NCBI RefSeq assembly: GCF_900188005.1 | Contig: NZ_FZNR01000011.1 | Span: 62,001 to 126,000 of the forward strand | Length of the DNA: 64,000 nucleotides | DNA from: Actinoplanes regularis | GTDB taxonomy: Bacteria > Actinomycetota > Actinomycetes > Mycobacteriales > Micromonosporaceae | Reading direction: 5' to 3' | Part shown: positions 35,607 through 46,401 of the stretch, one piece after another | Position numbering within the stretch: position 1 is the stretch's first letter | How the letters are laid out: each line of letters starts with the position of its first letter | Notes under the pieces: model-generated | Database searches by the model: none | What the model saw: only the letters and a program-made list of their open reading frames with translations | What the model was told of the DNA's origin: nothing | Program-made: the position numbers and the translations under genes

Positions 35607-38104
35607 TGACCGACGTAGCAAAGAGGACCGACACCGTCACACTCACCATCGACGGGGTAGAGGTCACCGCGGAGAAGGGCGAGCTCCTCATCCGCGTCGC
35701 CGAGCGGATGGGCACCGCGATCCCGCGGTTCTGCGACCACCCGCTGCTGGCCCCGGCCGGCGCCTGCCGCCAGTGCCTGGTGGAGGTGGAGGGCCAGCGC
35801 AAGCCGGTCGCCTCGTGCACCCAGACGGTCGCCGAGGGCATGGTGGTCAAGACGCAGCTCAGCTCGCCGGTGGCGGCCAAGGCCCAGGCCGGCGTGATGG
35901 AGCTGCTGCTGATCAACCACCCGCTGGACTGCCCGACCTGCGACAAGGGCGGTGAGTGCCCGCTGCAGAACCAGGCGATGAGCACCGGCCGCGCCGACTC
36001 CCGGTTCCACGAGCACAAGCGCGAGTACGAGAAGCCGATCCACATCTCCAGCCAGGTGCTGCTGGACCGGGAGCGCTGCGTGCTCTGCCAGCGCTGCACC
36101 CGGTTCTCCGAGGAGATCGCCGGGGACAAGTTCATCGACCTGATGGACCGCTCCTCGGGCGAGCAGATCAACGTCTACCGCGACGACTTCTTCGGCGGCG
36201 CGGGCACCGGGGACGGGCAGGTCGGCGAGGGCGAGGGGGACGTCGCGTTCAACTCGTACTTCTCCGGCAACACCATTCAGATCTGCCCGGTCGGCGCGCT
36301 CACCGGCGAGCAGTACCGGTTCCGTGCCCGGCCGTTCGACCTGGTCTCCTCGCCGACCGCCTGCGAGCACTGCGCGGCCGGTTGCTCGATGCGGGCCGAC
36401 CACCGGCGCGGGAAGGTGCTGCGCCGGCTGGCCGGTGACGACCCGGCGGTGAACGAGGAGTGGAACTGCGACAAGGGCCGGTGGGGCTTCCGCTACACCA
36501 CCGCCACCGACCGGCTCACCACGCCGCTGGTCCGGGACTCGGGGACCGGGCAGCTGCGCGAGGCGTCCTGGAGCGAGGCACTGCTGGCCGCGGCCGAGGG
36601 CCTGCGCGCGGCACGTGAGCGGGGCGTCGGGGTGCTCACCGGCGGTCGGCTCACGGTCGAGGACGCGTACGCGTACGCGAAATTCGCCCGTGTCGTCCTG
36701 GGCACCAACGACATCGACTTCCGGGCCCGGCCGGTGCGAGCCTCCGGCTCGCCGGCCGAGGTCGCCGAGGAGGCGGAGTTCCTCGCCGCCGCGGTGGCCG
36801 GGATCTCCGAGGTGACGTACGCCGAGGTCGAGGACGCTCCGTCCGCCCTGATCGTCGGGCTGGAGCCGGAGGAGGAGTGCCCGATCCTCTTCCTGCGCCT
36901 GCGCAAGGCCCACAACAGGAAGAAGCTGAAGGTCACGGCCGTCGCGCCGTACCTCTCCCGAGGTTTCGAGAAGCTCGGCGCCACGCTCGTCCCGGCGGTG
37001 CCGGGTGACGAGGCCCGGCTGCTCGGCACCGACCCGGCGGTGGCCGCGGCGCTCAGCACGCCCGGCAGCCTGCTGCTGGTCGGCGAGCGCCTGGCCACCG
37101 TGCCGGGTGGACTCTCGGCGGCCGCGGCGCTGGCCGCCCGGACCGGAGCACGCCTCGCCTGGGTGCCCCGCCGGGCCGGCGACCGGGGCGCGCTGGACGC
37201 GGGCTGCCTGCCGAACCTGCTGCCCGGCGGCCGTCCGGTCGGTGACCCGGCGGCTCGTGCCGAGCTCTCGATCTCCTGGTCCGTGGACGCCGGCGTGCTG
37301 CCCAGCAAGCTGGGCCGGGACGTCGACGCGATCATCGCGGCGGCGGCCGACGGGACGCTCGGCGGCCTGCTGGTCGGCGCGGTGGACCCCGGCGACCTGG
37401 CCGATCCGGTCCTCGCCGAGCAGGCGCTGGACGCGGTGCCCTTCCTGGTCAGCCTGGAGCTGCGGAAGAGCGCGGTGACCGAGCGGGCCGACGTGGTGCT
37501 GCCGATCGCGCCGGCGGTGGAGAAGTCCGGTACCTACATGGACTGGGAGGGCCGGCTGCGGTCCTTCGGCACGGTCCTGCGGGGCAGCACGGCGATGACC
37601 GACGGCCGGGTGCTGGAGGCGATCGCCGCGCTGCTGGAGGTCACCCTGAACACCGGGGACGTCCAGGCGGTCCGCCGCGAGCTGGGCGCCATGCCGGCCA
37701 GCACGGCCCGCTCGGAATCGCCGTCGGTCGCCGCCGGGGCGCGCACCGAGCCGGGCGAGCGGGAGGCGGTCCTGGCCACCTGGCACCAGCTGATCGACCT
37801 GGGCACGCTGCTGGACGGCGACGCGGTGCTGGCCGGGACGGCCCGCCCGCCGGTCGTCCGGCTCGGCAAGGAGCTGGCCGAACAGTTGCGGGTCGCCGAC
37901 GGTGACCTGATCACGGTACGTAGCGACCGCGGCTCGGTGACTCTGCCCGCCGCGATCACCGACCTGCCCCGGCAGGTGGTGTGGCTGCCGACCAACTCGC
38001 CGGGCTCGACGGTGCGCCGCAGCCTCGGCGTCACCGCCGGTGCGGTGGTCCGGTTGTCCGCCGGTCTGCCCGGGCCGATTCTCGCCGAGGGAGTTGACCG
38101 ATGA
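35606..38104 (+). CDS. nuoG: NADH-quinone oxidoreductase subunit G
   Basis: 75-kDa-type subunit with several Fe-S clusters, 832 residues. In order: 2Fe-2S ligands around CDHPLLAPAGACRQC, then CPTCDKGGECPLQ, CVLCQRCTRF, and CEHCAAGCSMRADHRRGKVLR introducing the molybdopterin-oxidoreductase-like domain, which is not expected to bind Mo. The start is ATG 35606 on the nuoF stop. A longer frame upstream simply reads nuoF out of phase. The mid-protein (about 400-600) is Ala/Gly-rich and the least conserved part. Confidence 0.96.
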
Positions 38105-39468
38105 ACCTCCTGCTAACGGCGCACGCGGAGGATCCCACCCTGCAGACGTTCGAGCAGGACGTCTGGTGGATCACGCTGATCAAGCTGGTCGGGCTCTTCG
38201 TCATGCTCCTGCTGCTGACGTTGTTCACGATCAACTACGAGCGCAAGGTCGTGGCCCGGATGGCGGTCCGGCCCGGCCCCAACCAGGTCGGCTGGCGCGG
38301 CTATCTGACCTCCCTGAGCGACGGCCTGAAGCTGCCGTTCAAGGAGGAGATCATCCCGAGGACCGCCGACAAGTTGGTCTACTTCCTCGCCCCGGTGATC
38401 TCGGCGACGACGGCGTTCACCGCGTTCGCGGTGATCCCGTTCGGTGGCGTGGTGACCATGTTCGGTCACCGGACCGCGCTGCAGCTCACCGACGTGCCGG
38501 TCTCGGTGCTGGTGCTGCTGGCCTGCTCGTCGATGAGTGTCTACGGCGTGGTGCTGGCCGGCTGGGCCTCCGGGTCGACGTATCCGCTGCTCGGGGCTCT
38601 GCGGTCAAGCGCGCAGATGATTTCGTACGAGGTCGCCATGGGTCTCTCGATCGTCGCGGTCTTCATGACCGCGGGGTCGATGAGCACCTCGGAGATCGTG
38701 AAGGCGCAGGCGTCCGGCGATCCCACCACGATCTTCGGCACGGAGATCACCATGCCCGGCTGGTACTGCCTGCAGCTGTTGCCGAGCTTCCTGATCTACA
38801 TGATCTCGGCGGTCGGTGAGACCAACCGGGCCCCGTTCGACCTGCCCGAGGCGGAGTCCGAGCTGGTCGGCGGCTTCCACACGGAGTACTCGTCGTTCAA
38901 GTTCGCGCTCTTCTTCCTGGCCGAGTACATCAACATGATCACCGTCTCGGCGTTCTGCACCACGCTGTTCCTGGGCGGCTGGCGGGCTCCGTGGCCGATC
39001 ACCGCGATCTGGGCCGGAGCCAGCTCCGGCTACTTCGCCCTGATCTGGTTCTTCCTCAAGGTGTTCGCGCTGCTCTTCGGCTTCATCTGGCTGCGGGCCA
39101 CGCTGCCCCGGCTGCGCTACGACCAGTTCATGCGGTTCGGCTGGAAGGTCCTGATCCCGATCAACCTGGTCTGGATCCTCCTCCTGTCCTACTTCAAGAT
39201 CGCTCGCAGCGGAGCGCTCTCCACCGAGGCCCGGTGGATCTCCACCGGAGCGGTCGCGATCGTCGTGCTGGTCGTCGCCTGGGCCTGGCCCTCGCCCGAG
39301 AAGCCCAAACAGCTCTCCATCGAGGAGGAACTGGCTCGCCGCCCACCGGGCAGCTTCCCGGTTCCGCCGATGGATCTGCAGGTCCCCCCGAGCCCGCGTG
39401 CCCGCCGCGCGGTCGCCGAGCGTGCCCCGGCCGCCCTGGGCGGCGACTCCGAGTCGAAGGAGGTGTGA
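38101..39468 (+). CDS. nuoH: NADH-quinone oxidoreductase subunit H
   Basis: Membrane subunit lining the quinone tunnel, 455 residues with eight or so helices. YERKVVARMAVRPGPNQVGWRG and GETNRAPFDLPEAESELVGGFH are its diagnostic loops. The C-terminal 70 residues are a Pro/Arg-rich cytoplasmic tail beyond the usual end of the family. The start overlaps nuoG (ATGA). Confidence 0.97.
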   Translation: MNLLLTAHAEDPTLQTFEQDVWWITLIKLVGLFVMLLLLTLFTINYERKVVARMAVRPGPNQVGWRGYLTSLSDGLKLPFKEEIIPRTADKLVYFLAPVISATTAFTAFAVIPFGGVVTMFGHRTALQLTDVPVSVLVLLACSSMSVYGVVLAGWASGSTYPLLGALRSSAQMISYEVAMGLSIVAVFMTAGSMSTSEIVKAQASGDPTTIFGTEITMPGWYCLQLLPSFLIYMISAVGETNRAPFDLPEAESELVGGFHTEYSSFKFALFFLAEYINMITVSAFCTTLFLGGWRAPWPITAIWAGASSGYFALIWFFLKVFALLFGFIWLRATLPRLRYDQFMRFGWKVLIPINLVWILLLSYFKIARSGALSTEARWISTGAVAIVVLVVAWAWPSPEKPKQLSIEEELARRPPGSFPVPPMDLQVPPSPRARRAVAERAPAALGGDSESKEV

Positions 39469-39469
39469 C

Positions 39470-40048
39470 GTGAACACCGTGACCGGTTCCTTCAAGGGCT
39501 TCGGCGTGACCTTCGCGCACATGTTCCGCAAGGTGGTCACCACCGACTACCCGTTCTCCCCGCCCAAGCCGGCCCCGCGTTATCACGGGCGGCACATCCT
39601 CAACCGCCACCCGGACGGGCTGGAGAAGTGCATCGGCTGCGAGCTGTGCGCCTGGGCCTGCCCGGCGGACGCGATCTACGTCGAGGGCGGCGACAACACC
39701 GACGAGCAGCGGTTCTCGCCGGGTGAGCGGTACGCGAAGATCTACCAGATCAACTACACCCGGTGCATCTTCTGCGGACTCTGCATCGAGGCCTGCCCGA
39801 CCCGCTCGCTGACCATGAGCAACGAGTACGAGCTGGCCCGGGACAGCCGCCAGGACCTGATCTTCACGAAGAAGGAGCTTCTGGCGCCGCTCCTGCCCGG
39901 GATGGAGCAGCCGCCGCACCCGATGCGCCTGGGCGAGACCGACAAGGACTACTACATCGGCGCGCTGACCAATCCGGGCACCTCGGCCGGCGCTGAGCGG
40001 GCGCCGTGGGCCGAGGGTCCCGACGCGGCCAAGGGGAGTGCGGAATGA
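39470..40048 (+). CDS. nuoI: NADH-quinone oxidoreductase subunit I
   Basis: Two 4Fe-4S ferredoxin-like subunit (clusters N6a and N6b), 192 residues. The ligand sets are CIGCELCAWACP and CIFCGLCIEACP. GTG 39470 lies one base after the nuoH stop, behind AAGGAGG. Its stop overlaps the nuoJ ATG. Confidence 0.97.
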   Translation: MNTVTGSFKGFGVTFAHMFRKVVTTDYPFSPPKPAPRYHGRHILNRHPDGLEKCIGCELCAWACPADAIYVEGGDNTDEQRFSPGERYAKIYQINYTRCIFCGLCIEACPTRSLTMSNEYELARDSRQDLIFTKKELLAPLLPGMEQPPHPMRLGETDKDYYIGALTNPGTSAGAERAPWAEGPDAAKGSAE

Positions 40049-40788
40049 CGCACGTCTCCACCGGTGAGCAGGTCGCCTTCTGGATCCTCGGCTCCCTCGC
40101 GGTGCTCGGGGCGCTCGGCATGGTGCTGGCCCGCAACGCGGTGCACTCCGCGCTGTGCCTGGCCGTCACGATGCTGAACCTCGGCGTCATCTACGTGATC
40201 AACGAGGCGCCGTTCCTCGGCTTCGTGCAGATCATCGTCTACACCGGCGCGATCATGATGCTGTTCCTGTTCGTGCTGATGCTGGTCGGCCGGGACGCCT
40301 CGGACTCGCTGATCGAGACGCTGCGCGGGCAGCGGGTCGCGGCGATCCTGCTCGGGATCGGTTTCGCCGGTCTGGTCGGCACGGGCCTGGCCCGCGGCCT
40401 CCAGGACACTCCGACGGCCGGCCTCGAAGCGGCGAACCAGCACGGGAACGTGCCGGCCCTGGCGGCGCTGCTGTTCACCAAGTACGTCTTCGCCTTCGAG
40501 GTCACCTCGGCGCTGCTGATCACGGCGGCCGTCGGGGCGATGATCCTGGCCCACGTCGAGCGGGCCGCGGGCGAACGGGCCGACCAGGTGACCCGGATGA
40601 AGGAGCGGTTCCGGCCGGGCAACTACCCCGGGCCGAAGCCGGGCCCCGGCGTCTACGCGAACACCATGTCGGTGGCCGCGCCGGCCCGCCTGCCGGACGG
40701 CAACGGGACCGAGAACAGCATCTCGCCGATCCTGCCGGTCCGGGAGCTGACGGCTTCCGAGGCCGCGCCGAAGGGAACCGAGAAGTGA
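40045..40788 (+). CDS. nuoJ: NADH-quinone oxidoreductase subunit J
   Basis: Five-helix membrane subunit, 247 residues. NAVHSALCLAVTMLNLGVIYV and FLGFVQIIVYTGAIMMLFLFVLM are the conserved helices, the second containing the pi-bulge region. A C-terminal extension of about 70 polar residues follows the last helix. ATG 40045 overlaps the nuoI stop. Confidence 0.95.
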   Translation: MTHVSTGEQVAFWILGSLAVLGALGMVLARNAVHSALCLAVTMLNLGVIYVINEAPFLGFVQIIVYTGAIMMLFLFVLMLVGRDASDSLIETLRGQRVAAILLGIGFAGLVGTGLARGLQDTPTAGLEAANQHGNVPALAALLFTKYVFAFEVTSALLITAAVGAMILAHVERAAGERADQVTRMKERFRPGNYPGPKPGPGVYANTMSVAAPARLPDGNGTENSISPILPVRELTASEAAPKGTEK

Positions 40789-41084
40789 CCCCCGACTACT
40801 ACCTGATCCTGGCGTCGATCCTGTTCACCATCGGGGCGGCCGGCGTGCTGGTCCGGCGCAACGCGATCGTCCTGTTCATGTGCATCGAGCTGATGCTGAA
40901 CGCGGCGAACCTGGCGCTGGTCACCTTCAGCCGGATCAACGGTGGCCTGGACGGGCAGATCATCTCGTTCTTCGTGATGGTCGTCGCCGCGGCGGAGGTC
41001 GTGGTCGGCCTCGCCATCATCATGTCGATCTTCCGTACGCGACGCTCCGCGAGCGTCGACGACGCGAACCTCCTGAAGTACTGA
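40785..41084 (+). CDS. nuoK: NADH-quinone oxidoreductase subunit K
   Basis: Three-helix MrpC-like subunit, 99 residues, with the proton-path glutamate in MCIELMLNAANLAL and a second acidic residue in VVAAAEVVVGLA. The GTG start at 40785 overlaps nuoJ (GTGA). Eleven bases separate its stop from nuoL. Confidence 0.97.
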   Translation: MTPDYYLILASILFTIGAAGVLVRRNAIVLFMCIELMLNAANLALVTFSRINGGLDGQIISFFVMVVAAAEVVVGLAIIMSIFRTRRSASVDDANLLKY

Positions 41085-41095
41085 AGGGGCCTGTC

Positions 41096-43024
41096 GTGGA
41101 ACACACAGTGGACTACGCCCCGGCGACGGGAGTGCTGAGCGGCATCTGGCTGCTCGTGGCCATCCCCATGGTCAGCTCGGCGATCCTGCTGCTGCTCGGC
41201 AAGCGGGCCGACAAGTGGGGGCACTGGCTCGGCGTCCTGTCGGTCGCCGCGTCGTTCGTACTCGGGCTGATCTTCTTCATCAAGCTGGGCGGCCTCGCCG
41301 CCGACCAGCGGTCGGCGGAGCTGAGCCTCTTCGACTTCATCGACGTCGGCAGTCTGAAGGTCGACTTCGGGTTGCTCTTCGACCCGCTCGCCGGGGTCTT
41401 CGTCCTGTTGATCACCGGCGTCGGCTCGCTGATCCACCTGTACGCGGTCGGGTACATGGACCACGACCCGGGCCGGCGGCGCTTCTTCGCCTACTTCAAC
41501 CTGTTCGTCGCGGCGATGCTGCTGCTCGTCCTCGGCAACAACTACGTGATGCTGTACTTCGGCTGGGAGGGCGTCGGTGTCGCGTCCTACCTGCTGATCT
41601 CGTTCTGGTACACCCGGCCGTCGGCCGCCACGGCCGGCAAGAAGGCGTTCCTGATGAACCGGGTCGGCGACGCCGGCCTGGCGATCGGCGTCTTCCTGAT
41701 GTTCACCACGCTGGGCAGCACCCAGTACGCGGACGTCTTCAGCGGGGTGAGCTCGCTGAGCGCCACCACGGTGCTGATCCTCGGCCTGCTCCTGCTGCTC
41801 GGCGCGTGCGGTAAGTCCGGTCAGTTCCCGCTTCAGGCGTGGCTGCCGGACGCGATGGAGGGCCCGACCCCGGTGTCGGCGCTGATCCACGCGGCCACCA
41901 TGGTGACCGCGGGCGTGTACCTCATCGCCCGCTCGAACCCGATCTTCACGGCGAACGAGACGCTGCAACTGGTGGTGGTGAGCGTCGGTGCGCTGACGCT
42001 GCTGATCGGCTGCATCATCGGCGCCGCGAAGGACGACATCAAGCGGGTCCTGGCCTGGTCGACGGTCAGCCAGATCGGCTACATGTTCCTCGGTGTCGGG
42101 CTCGGCGGCGCGGCCTACGGCCTGGCCATCGTGCACCTGCTGGCGCACGGCTTCTTCAAGGCCAACATGTTCCTCGGCGCGGGCTCGGTCATGCACGGGA
42201 TGAACGACCAGGTGGACATCCGCAGGTTCGGCGGGCTGTCCAAGTACATGCGGATCACCTGGCTCACCTTCGCCACCGGCTGGCTCGCGATCATCGGCAT
42301 CCCGCCGCTGTCCGGCTTCTTCTCCAAGGAGCCGATCATCGCGGCCGCCTTCGAGCTGGAGACGACCTGGCAGGCCTGGGTCTTCGGCTCGGCCGCGCTG
42401 GTCGGGGCGGGGTTGACCGCTTTCTACATGACGCGGCTGTTCGTCCTGACCTTCCACGGTCCGGAGCGGTACACCGAGGAGATCAAGCATCCGCACGAGT
42501 CGCCGGCGATCATGACGATCCCGCTGATTCTGCTGGCGATCGGCTCGATCGGGGCCGGCTGGGTGATGAGCACGTCCGTCCCGGAGTGGCTCAGCCCGGT
42601 CTTCGGTGCGGAGCAGGCCGAGGCGCACGGCGTCCTCTCGCACAACATGATCACCATCTTGTCCCTGGTGGTCACCGTGCTCGGCGCGGGTCTGGCCTGG
42701 GCGCTGTTCCGCAAGGGCACCGCGCTCGAGCCGCAACCGGCCGGGATCGTGGTCACCGCGGCCCGGCGCAACCTCTACACCGACGCGATCAACGAAGCGG
42801 TGTTCGAGCGGCCCGGCATCTACCTCACCCGGGCCCTGGTCTACCTGGACGGCAAGGGCATCGACGGCCTGGTCAACGGATTGGCGGCCGGTGTCGGCGG
42901 CGGCTCCGGGCGATTGCGGCGACTGCAAACCGGGTTCGTCCGCTCGTATGCACTCTCCATGCTCACCGGCGCGATGCTCGTGGTCGGCGCCTTCCTCGCG
43001 ATCCAGTTGGGGTGGCTGGCGTGA
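41096..43024 (+). CDS. nuoL: NADH-quinone oxidoreductase subunit L
   Basis: Largest antiporter-like proton-pumping subunit, 642 residues. FGWEGVGVASYLLISFW, GKSGQFPLQAWLPDAMEGPTPVSALIHAATMVTAGVYL and HGFFKANMFLGAGSVMH carry the conserved Glu, Lys and His of the pump. GTG 41096 is placed by AAGGGG 7 bases upstream. Upstream in-frame codons belong to nuoK read out of phase. Confidence 0.96.
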   Translation: MEHTVDYAPATGVLSGIWLLVAIPMVSSAILLLLGKRADKWGHWLGVLSVAASFVLGLIFFIKLGGLAADQRSAELSLFDFIDVGSLKVDFGLLFDPLAGVFVLLITGVGSLIHLYAVGYMDHDPGRRRFFAYFNLFVAAMLLLVLGNNYVMLYFGWEGVGVASYLLISFWYTRPSAATAGKKAFLMNRVGDAGLAIGVFLMFTTLGSTQYADVFSGVSSLSATTVLILGLLLLLGACGKSGQFPLQAWLPDAMEGPTPVSALIHAATMVTAGVYLIARSNPIFTANETLQLVVVSVGALTLLIGCIIGAAKDDIKRVLAWSTVSQIGYMFLGVGLGGAAYGLAIVHLLAHGFFKANMFLGAGSVMHGMNDQVDIRRFGGLSKYMRITWLTFATGWLAIIGIPPLSGFFSKEPIIAAAFELETTWQAWVFGSAALVGAGLTAFYMTRLFVLTFHGPERYTEEIKHPHESPAIMTIPLILLAIGSIGAGWVMSTSVPEWLSPVFGAEQAEAHGVLSHNMITILSLVVTVLGAGLAWALFRKGTALEPQPAGIVVTAARRNLYTDAINEAVFERPGIYLTRALVYLDGKGIDGLVNGLAAGVGGGSGRLRRLQTGFVRSYALSMLTGAMLVVGAFLAIQLGWLA

Positions 43025-44562
43025 CCGATTTCCCGTTCCTCTCCGTTCTCACGCTGCTGCCCCTGGCCGGCGCGATCTCGGTGGCCTGCATCCCGCGGGC
43101 CCGGGCCGAGCTGGCCAAACTGGTCGCGCTGGGCTGGTCGCTGGTGGTCCTGGCGCTCAGCATCGTCATGTGGGTGGCCTTCACGGTCGACAGCCAGGAC
43201 CGCTTCCAGTTCCACGAGAAGTACGCCTGGATCCCGTCCTGGAACGCGAACTTCACCTTCGCCGCCGACGGCATCGCGCTGGTCATGCTGATGCTGATCG
43301 CGGTGCTGTTCCCGGTGGTGATCCTGGCGTCGTGGCACGACGTGGACCAGAGCCGGCGGTCCGCGCCGACCTACTTCGCCCTGCTGCTGGCCTTCGAGTT
43401 CACCATGATCGGGGTGTTCGCCGCGGCGGACATCTTCCTGTTCTACGTGTTCTTCGAGGTCATGCTGATCCCGATGTACTTCATCATCGGCTCCTTCGGC
43501 AGCGGCCAGAAGCAGTACGCGGCGGTGAAGTTCTTCCTCTACAGCCTGGTCGGCGGTCTCTTCATGCTGGCCGCGATGATCGGTCTGTGGGTGATCGGGG
43601 GACACACCTTCGATTTCGCGGCGCTGGTCGAGGCCGGCAAGTCGTTCGACCAGGACACCGCCCGCTGGCTGTTCCTCGGCTTCTTCGTGGCGTTCGCCAT
43701 CAAGGCGCCGTTCTTCCCCTTCCACACCTGGCTGCCGGACTCCGGTGGTGCCGCACCGGCCGGCGCGGCCGCGCTGCTGGTCGGCGTGATGGACAAGGTC
43801 GGCACGTTCGGCATCCTGCGCTACTGTCTCCCGCTCTTCCCGGAGGCGTCGCGCTGGTTCGCCCCGGCCGCCCTGGTCCTGGCCGTGGTCGGGATCATCT
43901 ACGCGGCGCTGCTCGCGGTCGGCCAGAACGACCTGAAGCGCCTGGTGTCGTACACGTCGATCGCCCACTTCGGCTTCATCGGCATCGGCATCTTCGCCTT
44001 CACCACGCAGGGCGGCACCGGATCGGTGCTCTACATGGTCAACCACGGCCTGGCCACCGGCCTGCTCTTCATCGTGGTCGGCATGTTCGTGGCCCGGCGC
44101 GGGTCCTCGCTGGTCAGTGACTTCGGTGGGGCCGGCAAGCTGGTTCCGGGGCTGGCCGGGGTGTTGTTCTTCGCCGGCCTGGCCTCGCTGGCGCTGCCCG
44201 GCACCGCCCCGTTCGTCAGTGAGTTCCTGGTGCTGCTGGGCACGTTCAGCACGCACAAGCCGTACGCGGTGATCGCCACCGTCGGCATCGTTCTGGCCGC
44301 CGCCTACGTGCTCTGGATGATCCAGCGGACCACTCAGGGCACGCTCAACCCCGTCCTGGACGAGGTACCGGCCATGAAGAAGGACCTCAGCCTGCGGGAG
44401 AAGGTCGTGGTCGCACCGCTGATCCTGCTCCTGCTGGTGCTCGGCTTCTATCCGAAGCCGGTCACCGACGTGATCAACCCGGCGGTGCAGGCGACCCTGC
44501 AGGACGTCGGCACGCAAGACCCGACCCCGACCGCGGTCGCGGATGGAAAGGCTGGCCGGTAG
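43021..44562 (+). CDS. nuoM: NADH-quinone oxidoreductase subunit M
   Basis: Antiporter-like pumping subunit, 513 residues. FYVFFEVMLIPMYFIIGSFG and FAIKAPFFPFHTWLPD hold the conserved Glu and Lys. The GTG at 43021 overlaps the nuoL stop (GTGA). The frame is open far upstream inside nuoL but is not coding there. nuoN starts 2 bases after its stop. Confidence 0.96.
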   Translation: MTDFPFLSVLTLLPLAGAISVACIPRARAELAKLVALGWSLVVLALSIVMWVAFTVDSQDRFQFHEKYAWIPSWNANFTFAADGIALVMLMLIAVLFPVVILASWHDVDQSRRSAPTYFALLLAFEFTMIGVFAAADIFLFYVFFEVMLIPMYFIIGSFGSGQKQYAAVKFFLYSLVGGLFMLAAMIGLWVIGGHTFDFAALVEAGKSFDQDTARWLFLGFFVAFAIKAPFFPFHTWLPDSGGAAPAGAAALLVGVMDKVGTFGILRYCLPLFPEASRWFAPAALVLAVVGIIYAALLAVGQNDLKRLVSYTSIAHFGFIGIGIFAFTTQGGTGSVLYMVNHGLATGLLFIVVGMFVARRGSSLVSDFGGAGKLVPGLAGVLFFAGLASLALPGTAPFVSEFLVLLGTFSTHKPYAVIATVGIVLAAAYVLWMIQRTTQGTLNPVLDEVPAMKKDLSLREKVVVAPLILLLLVLGFYPKPVTDVINPAVQATLQDVGTQDPTPTAVADGKAGR

Positions 44563-44564
44563 CC

Positions 44565-46097
44565 ATGGGAGAGCTGAAACTACCCCCGATCGACTACGGC
44601 GCACTGGCGCCCATGTTGATCCTCTTCGGGGTGGCCTGTGTCGGGGTCCTCGTCGAGGTGCTCGTCCCGCGCAAGTCCCGCAACGTGGTCCAGTTGGCGC
44701 TGACCCTGCTGGGCGTGGTGGCCGCGTTCGTCGTTCTGGTGATCAACCGGGACATCCGGGTCGTCACCATCGGCGGTGCGGTCGCGATCGACGGCCCGAC
44801 GATCTTCCTGCAGGGCGCGATCCTGGTACTCGGTGCGATGTCGCTCCTCCTGATCGGGGAGCGGCAGGTGGAGGCGGGAGGCGCCTTCGTCGCCCAGGCG
44901 GCGGTCGTCGTCGGCTCGGAGAAGGACAACCGGCAGTCGGTGAGCCAGCCCGGCCTCACCGAGGTGTTCCCGCTGACCGCTTTTGCCCTCGGCGGCATGC
45001 TGCTCTTCGTCGCCGCGAACGATCTGCTCACCATGTTCGTGGCGCTGGAGGTCTTCTCGCTGCCGCTGTACCTGCTCTGCGCGCTGGCCCGCCGCCGGCG
45101 GCTGCTCAGCCAGGAGGCCGCGCTCAAGTACTTCCTGCTCGGGTCGTACGCCTCGGCGTTCTTCCTGTTCGGCATCGCCCTGCTGTACGGCTTCGCCGGC
45201 GGCGTGCAGCTCAGCGTCATCCACGAGGCCGTCGCCGCCCCGCAGCGCAGCGAGCTGCTGCTCTACGGCGGTCTCGCGCTGGTCGCGATCGGACTGCTCT
45301 TCAAGAGCGCCCTCGCCCCGTTCCACGTCTGGACGCCGGACGTCTACCAGGGCGCGCCCACGCCGATCACAGCGTTCATGGCGGCCTGCACCAAGGTCGC
45401 CGCGTTCGGTGCCCTGCTCCGGGTGCTCTACGTGGCGTTCGAGGGGGTGCGCTGGGACTTCCAGCCGGTGCTCGGCACGATCGCGGCGCTCACCATGCTC
45501 ACCGGCGCGATCCTCGCGGTCACCCAGACCGACATGAAGCGGCTGCTGGCCTACTCGTCGATCGCCAATGCCGGCTATCTGATGGTCGGTGTGCTGGCGC
45601 TCAGCGAGGACGGCCTGAGCAGCACGATGTTCTACCTGGTGGCGTACGGCTTCGCGGTGCTCGCCGCGTTCGCCATCGTCAGCCTGGTGCGGGACTCGGA
45701 CGGCGAAGCCACCCACCTGTCCCGCTGGGCCGGCATCGGCCGGAAGAGCCCGCTGCTCGCCGGGGTCTTCACGTTCATCCTGCTCGCTTTCGCCGGTATT
45801 CCGTTGACCAGCGGTTTCACCGCCAAGTTCGCGGTCTTCGGGGCGGCGGTCGAGGGTGGGCAGACCTGGCTGGTCATCTTCGGTGTGGTCACCAGCATGC
45901 TGATCGCCTTCCCGTACCTGCGGGTGGTCGTGCTGATGTGGCTCTCCGAGCCGGGTGAGAGCACGCCGGCGGTCTCCATCCCCGGCTTCCTCACCTCGGT
46001 GGCCCTGGGCGTCGGGGTGGTCGTCACGGTGGCGCTCGGCGTGGTGCCGGCGCCGCTGATCGACCTGACACGTGAGGCGTCTCAATTCATTCGCTGA
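44565..46097 (+). CDS. nuoN: NADH-quinone oxidoreductase subunit N
   Basis: Third antiporter-like pumping subunit and last gene of the operon, 510 residues. FVALEVFSLPLYLLCALA and LLFKSALAPFHVWTPDVYQGAPTPITAFMA are family signatures. The operon ends here with a strong hairpin. Confidence 0.96.
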   Translation: MGELKLPPIDYGALAPMLILFGVACVGVLVEVLVPRKSRNVVQLALTLLGVVAAFVVLVINRDIRVVTIGGAVAIDGPTIFLQGAILVLGAMSLLLIGERQVEAGGAFVAQAAVVVGSEKDNRQSVSQPGLTEVFPLTAFALGGMLLFVAANDLLTMFVALEVFSLPLYLLCALARRRRLLSQEAALKYFLLGSYASAFFLFGIALLYGFAGGVQLSVIHEAVAAPQRSELLLYGGLALVAIGLLFKSALAPFHVWTPDVYQGAPTPITAFMAACTKVAAFGALLRVLYVAFEGVRWDFQPVLGTIAALTMLTGAILAVTQTDMKRLLAYSSIANAGYLMVGVLALSEDGLSSTMFYLVAYGFAVLAAFAIVSLVRDSDGEATHLSRWAGIGRKSPLLAGVFTFILLAFAGIPLTSGFTAKFAVFGAAVEGGQTWLVIFGVVTSMLIAFPYLRVVVLMWLSEPGESTPAVSIPGFLTSVALGVGVVVTVALGVVPAPLIDLTREASQFIR

Positions 46098-46120
46098 ACG
46101 ACAGTTGCTCAGTACTGAGA

Positions 46121-46153
46121 CAGCGGCCCCGGCGCAGAGCGCCGGGGCCGCTG
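46121..46153 (+). terminator. Terminator hairpin after nuoN
   Basis: A perfect 15-base stem (CAGCGGCCCCGGCGC and its complement) has a 3-base loop AGA, beginning 23 bases after the nuoN stop. No U-run follows, but the stem is exceptionally stable. Confidence 0.8.
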
Positions 46154-46401
46154 CCGTATCGGTTTCCCGGTGTAGCTTCCGTCACAACGTGACTGATTTT
46201 CATTACCAAGGGCGTCCATCCCGTGGGACGTCCATCGCATCATTCGGGCGAGCTGGCCGAGAAACCGAGACCTTTTCCCGTACGTCGTCGGCCGGCGCGG
46301 CGCAATGTCATGTGTCGTACCCGGTCTGTCCGGTTTTTGATCTTGTGGCGGATACCCCTGGGACTGAATCCGGTGGGCCGGTATGGCATCGTGGGAGCGT
46401 G
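46154..46401. other. Leader region of the polyprenyl synthase gene
   Basis: About 250 non-coding bases. A small dyad GTCC-x-CCCGTGGG-x-GTCC lies at about 46207-46231, with CGTCCATC repeated. No confident promoter hexamers were found. An in-frame opening extends upstream through here but shows no protein-like sequence. Confidence 0.4.
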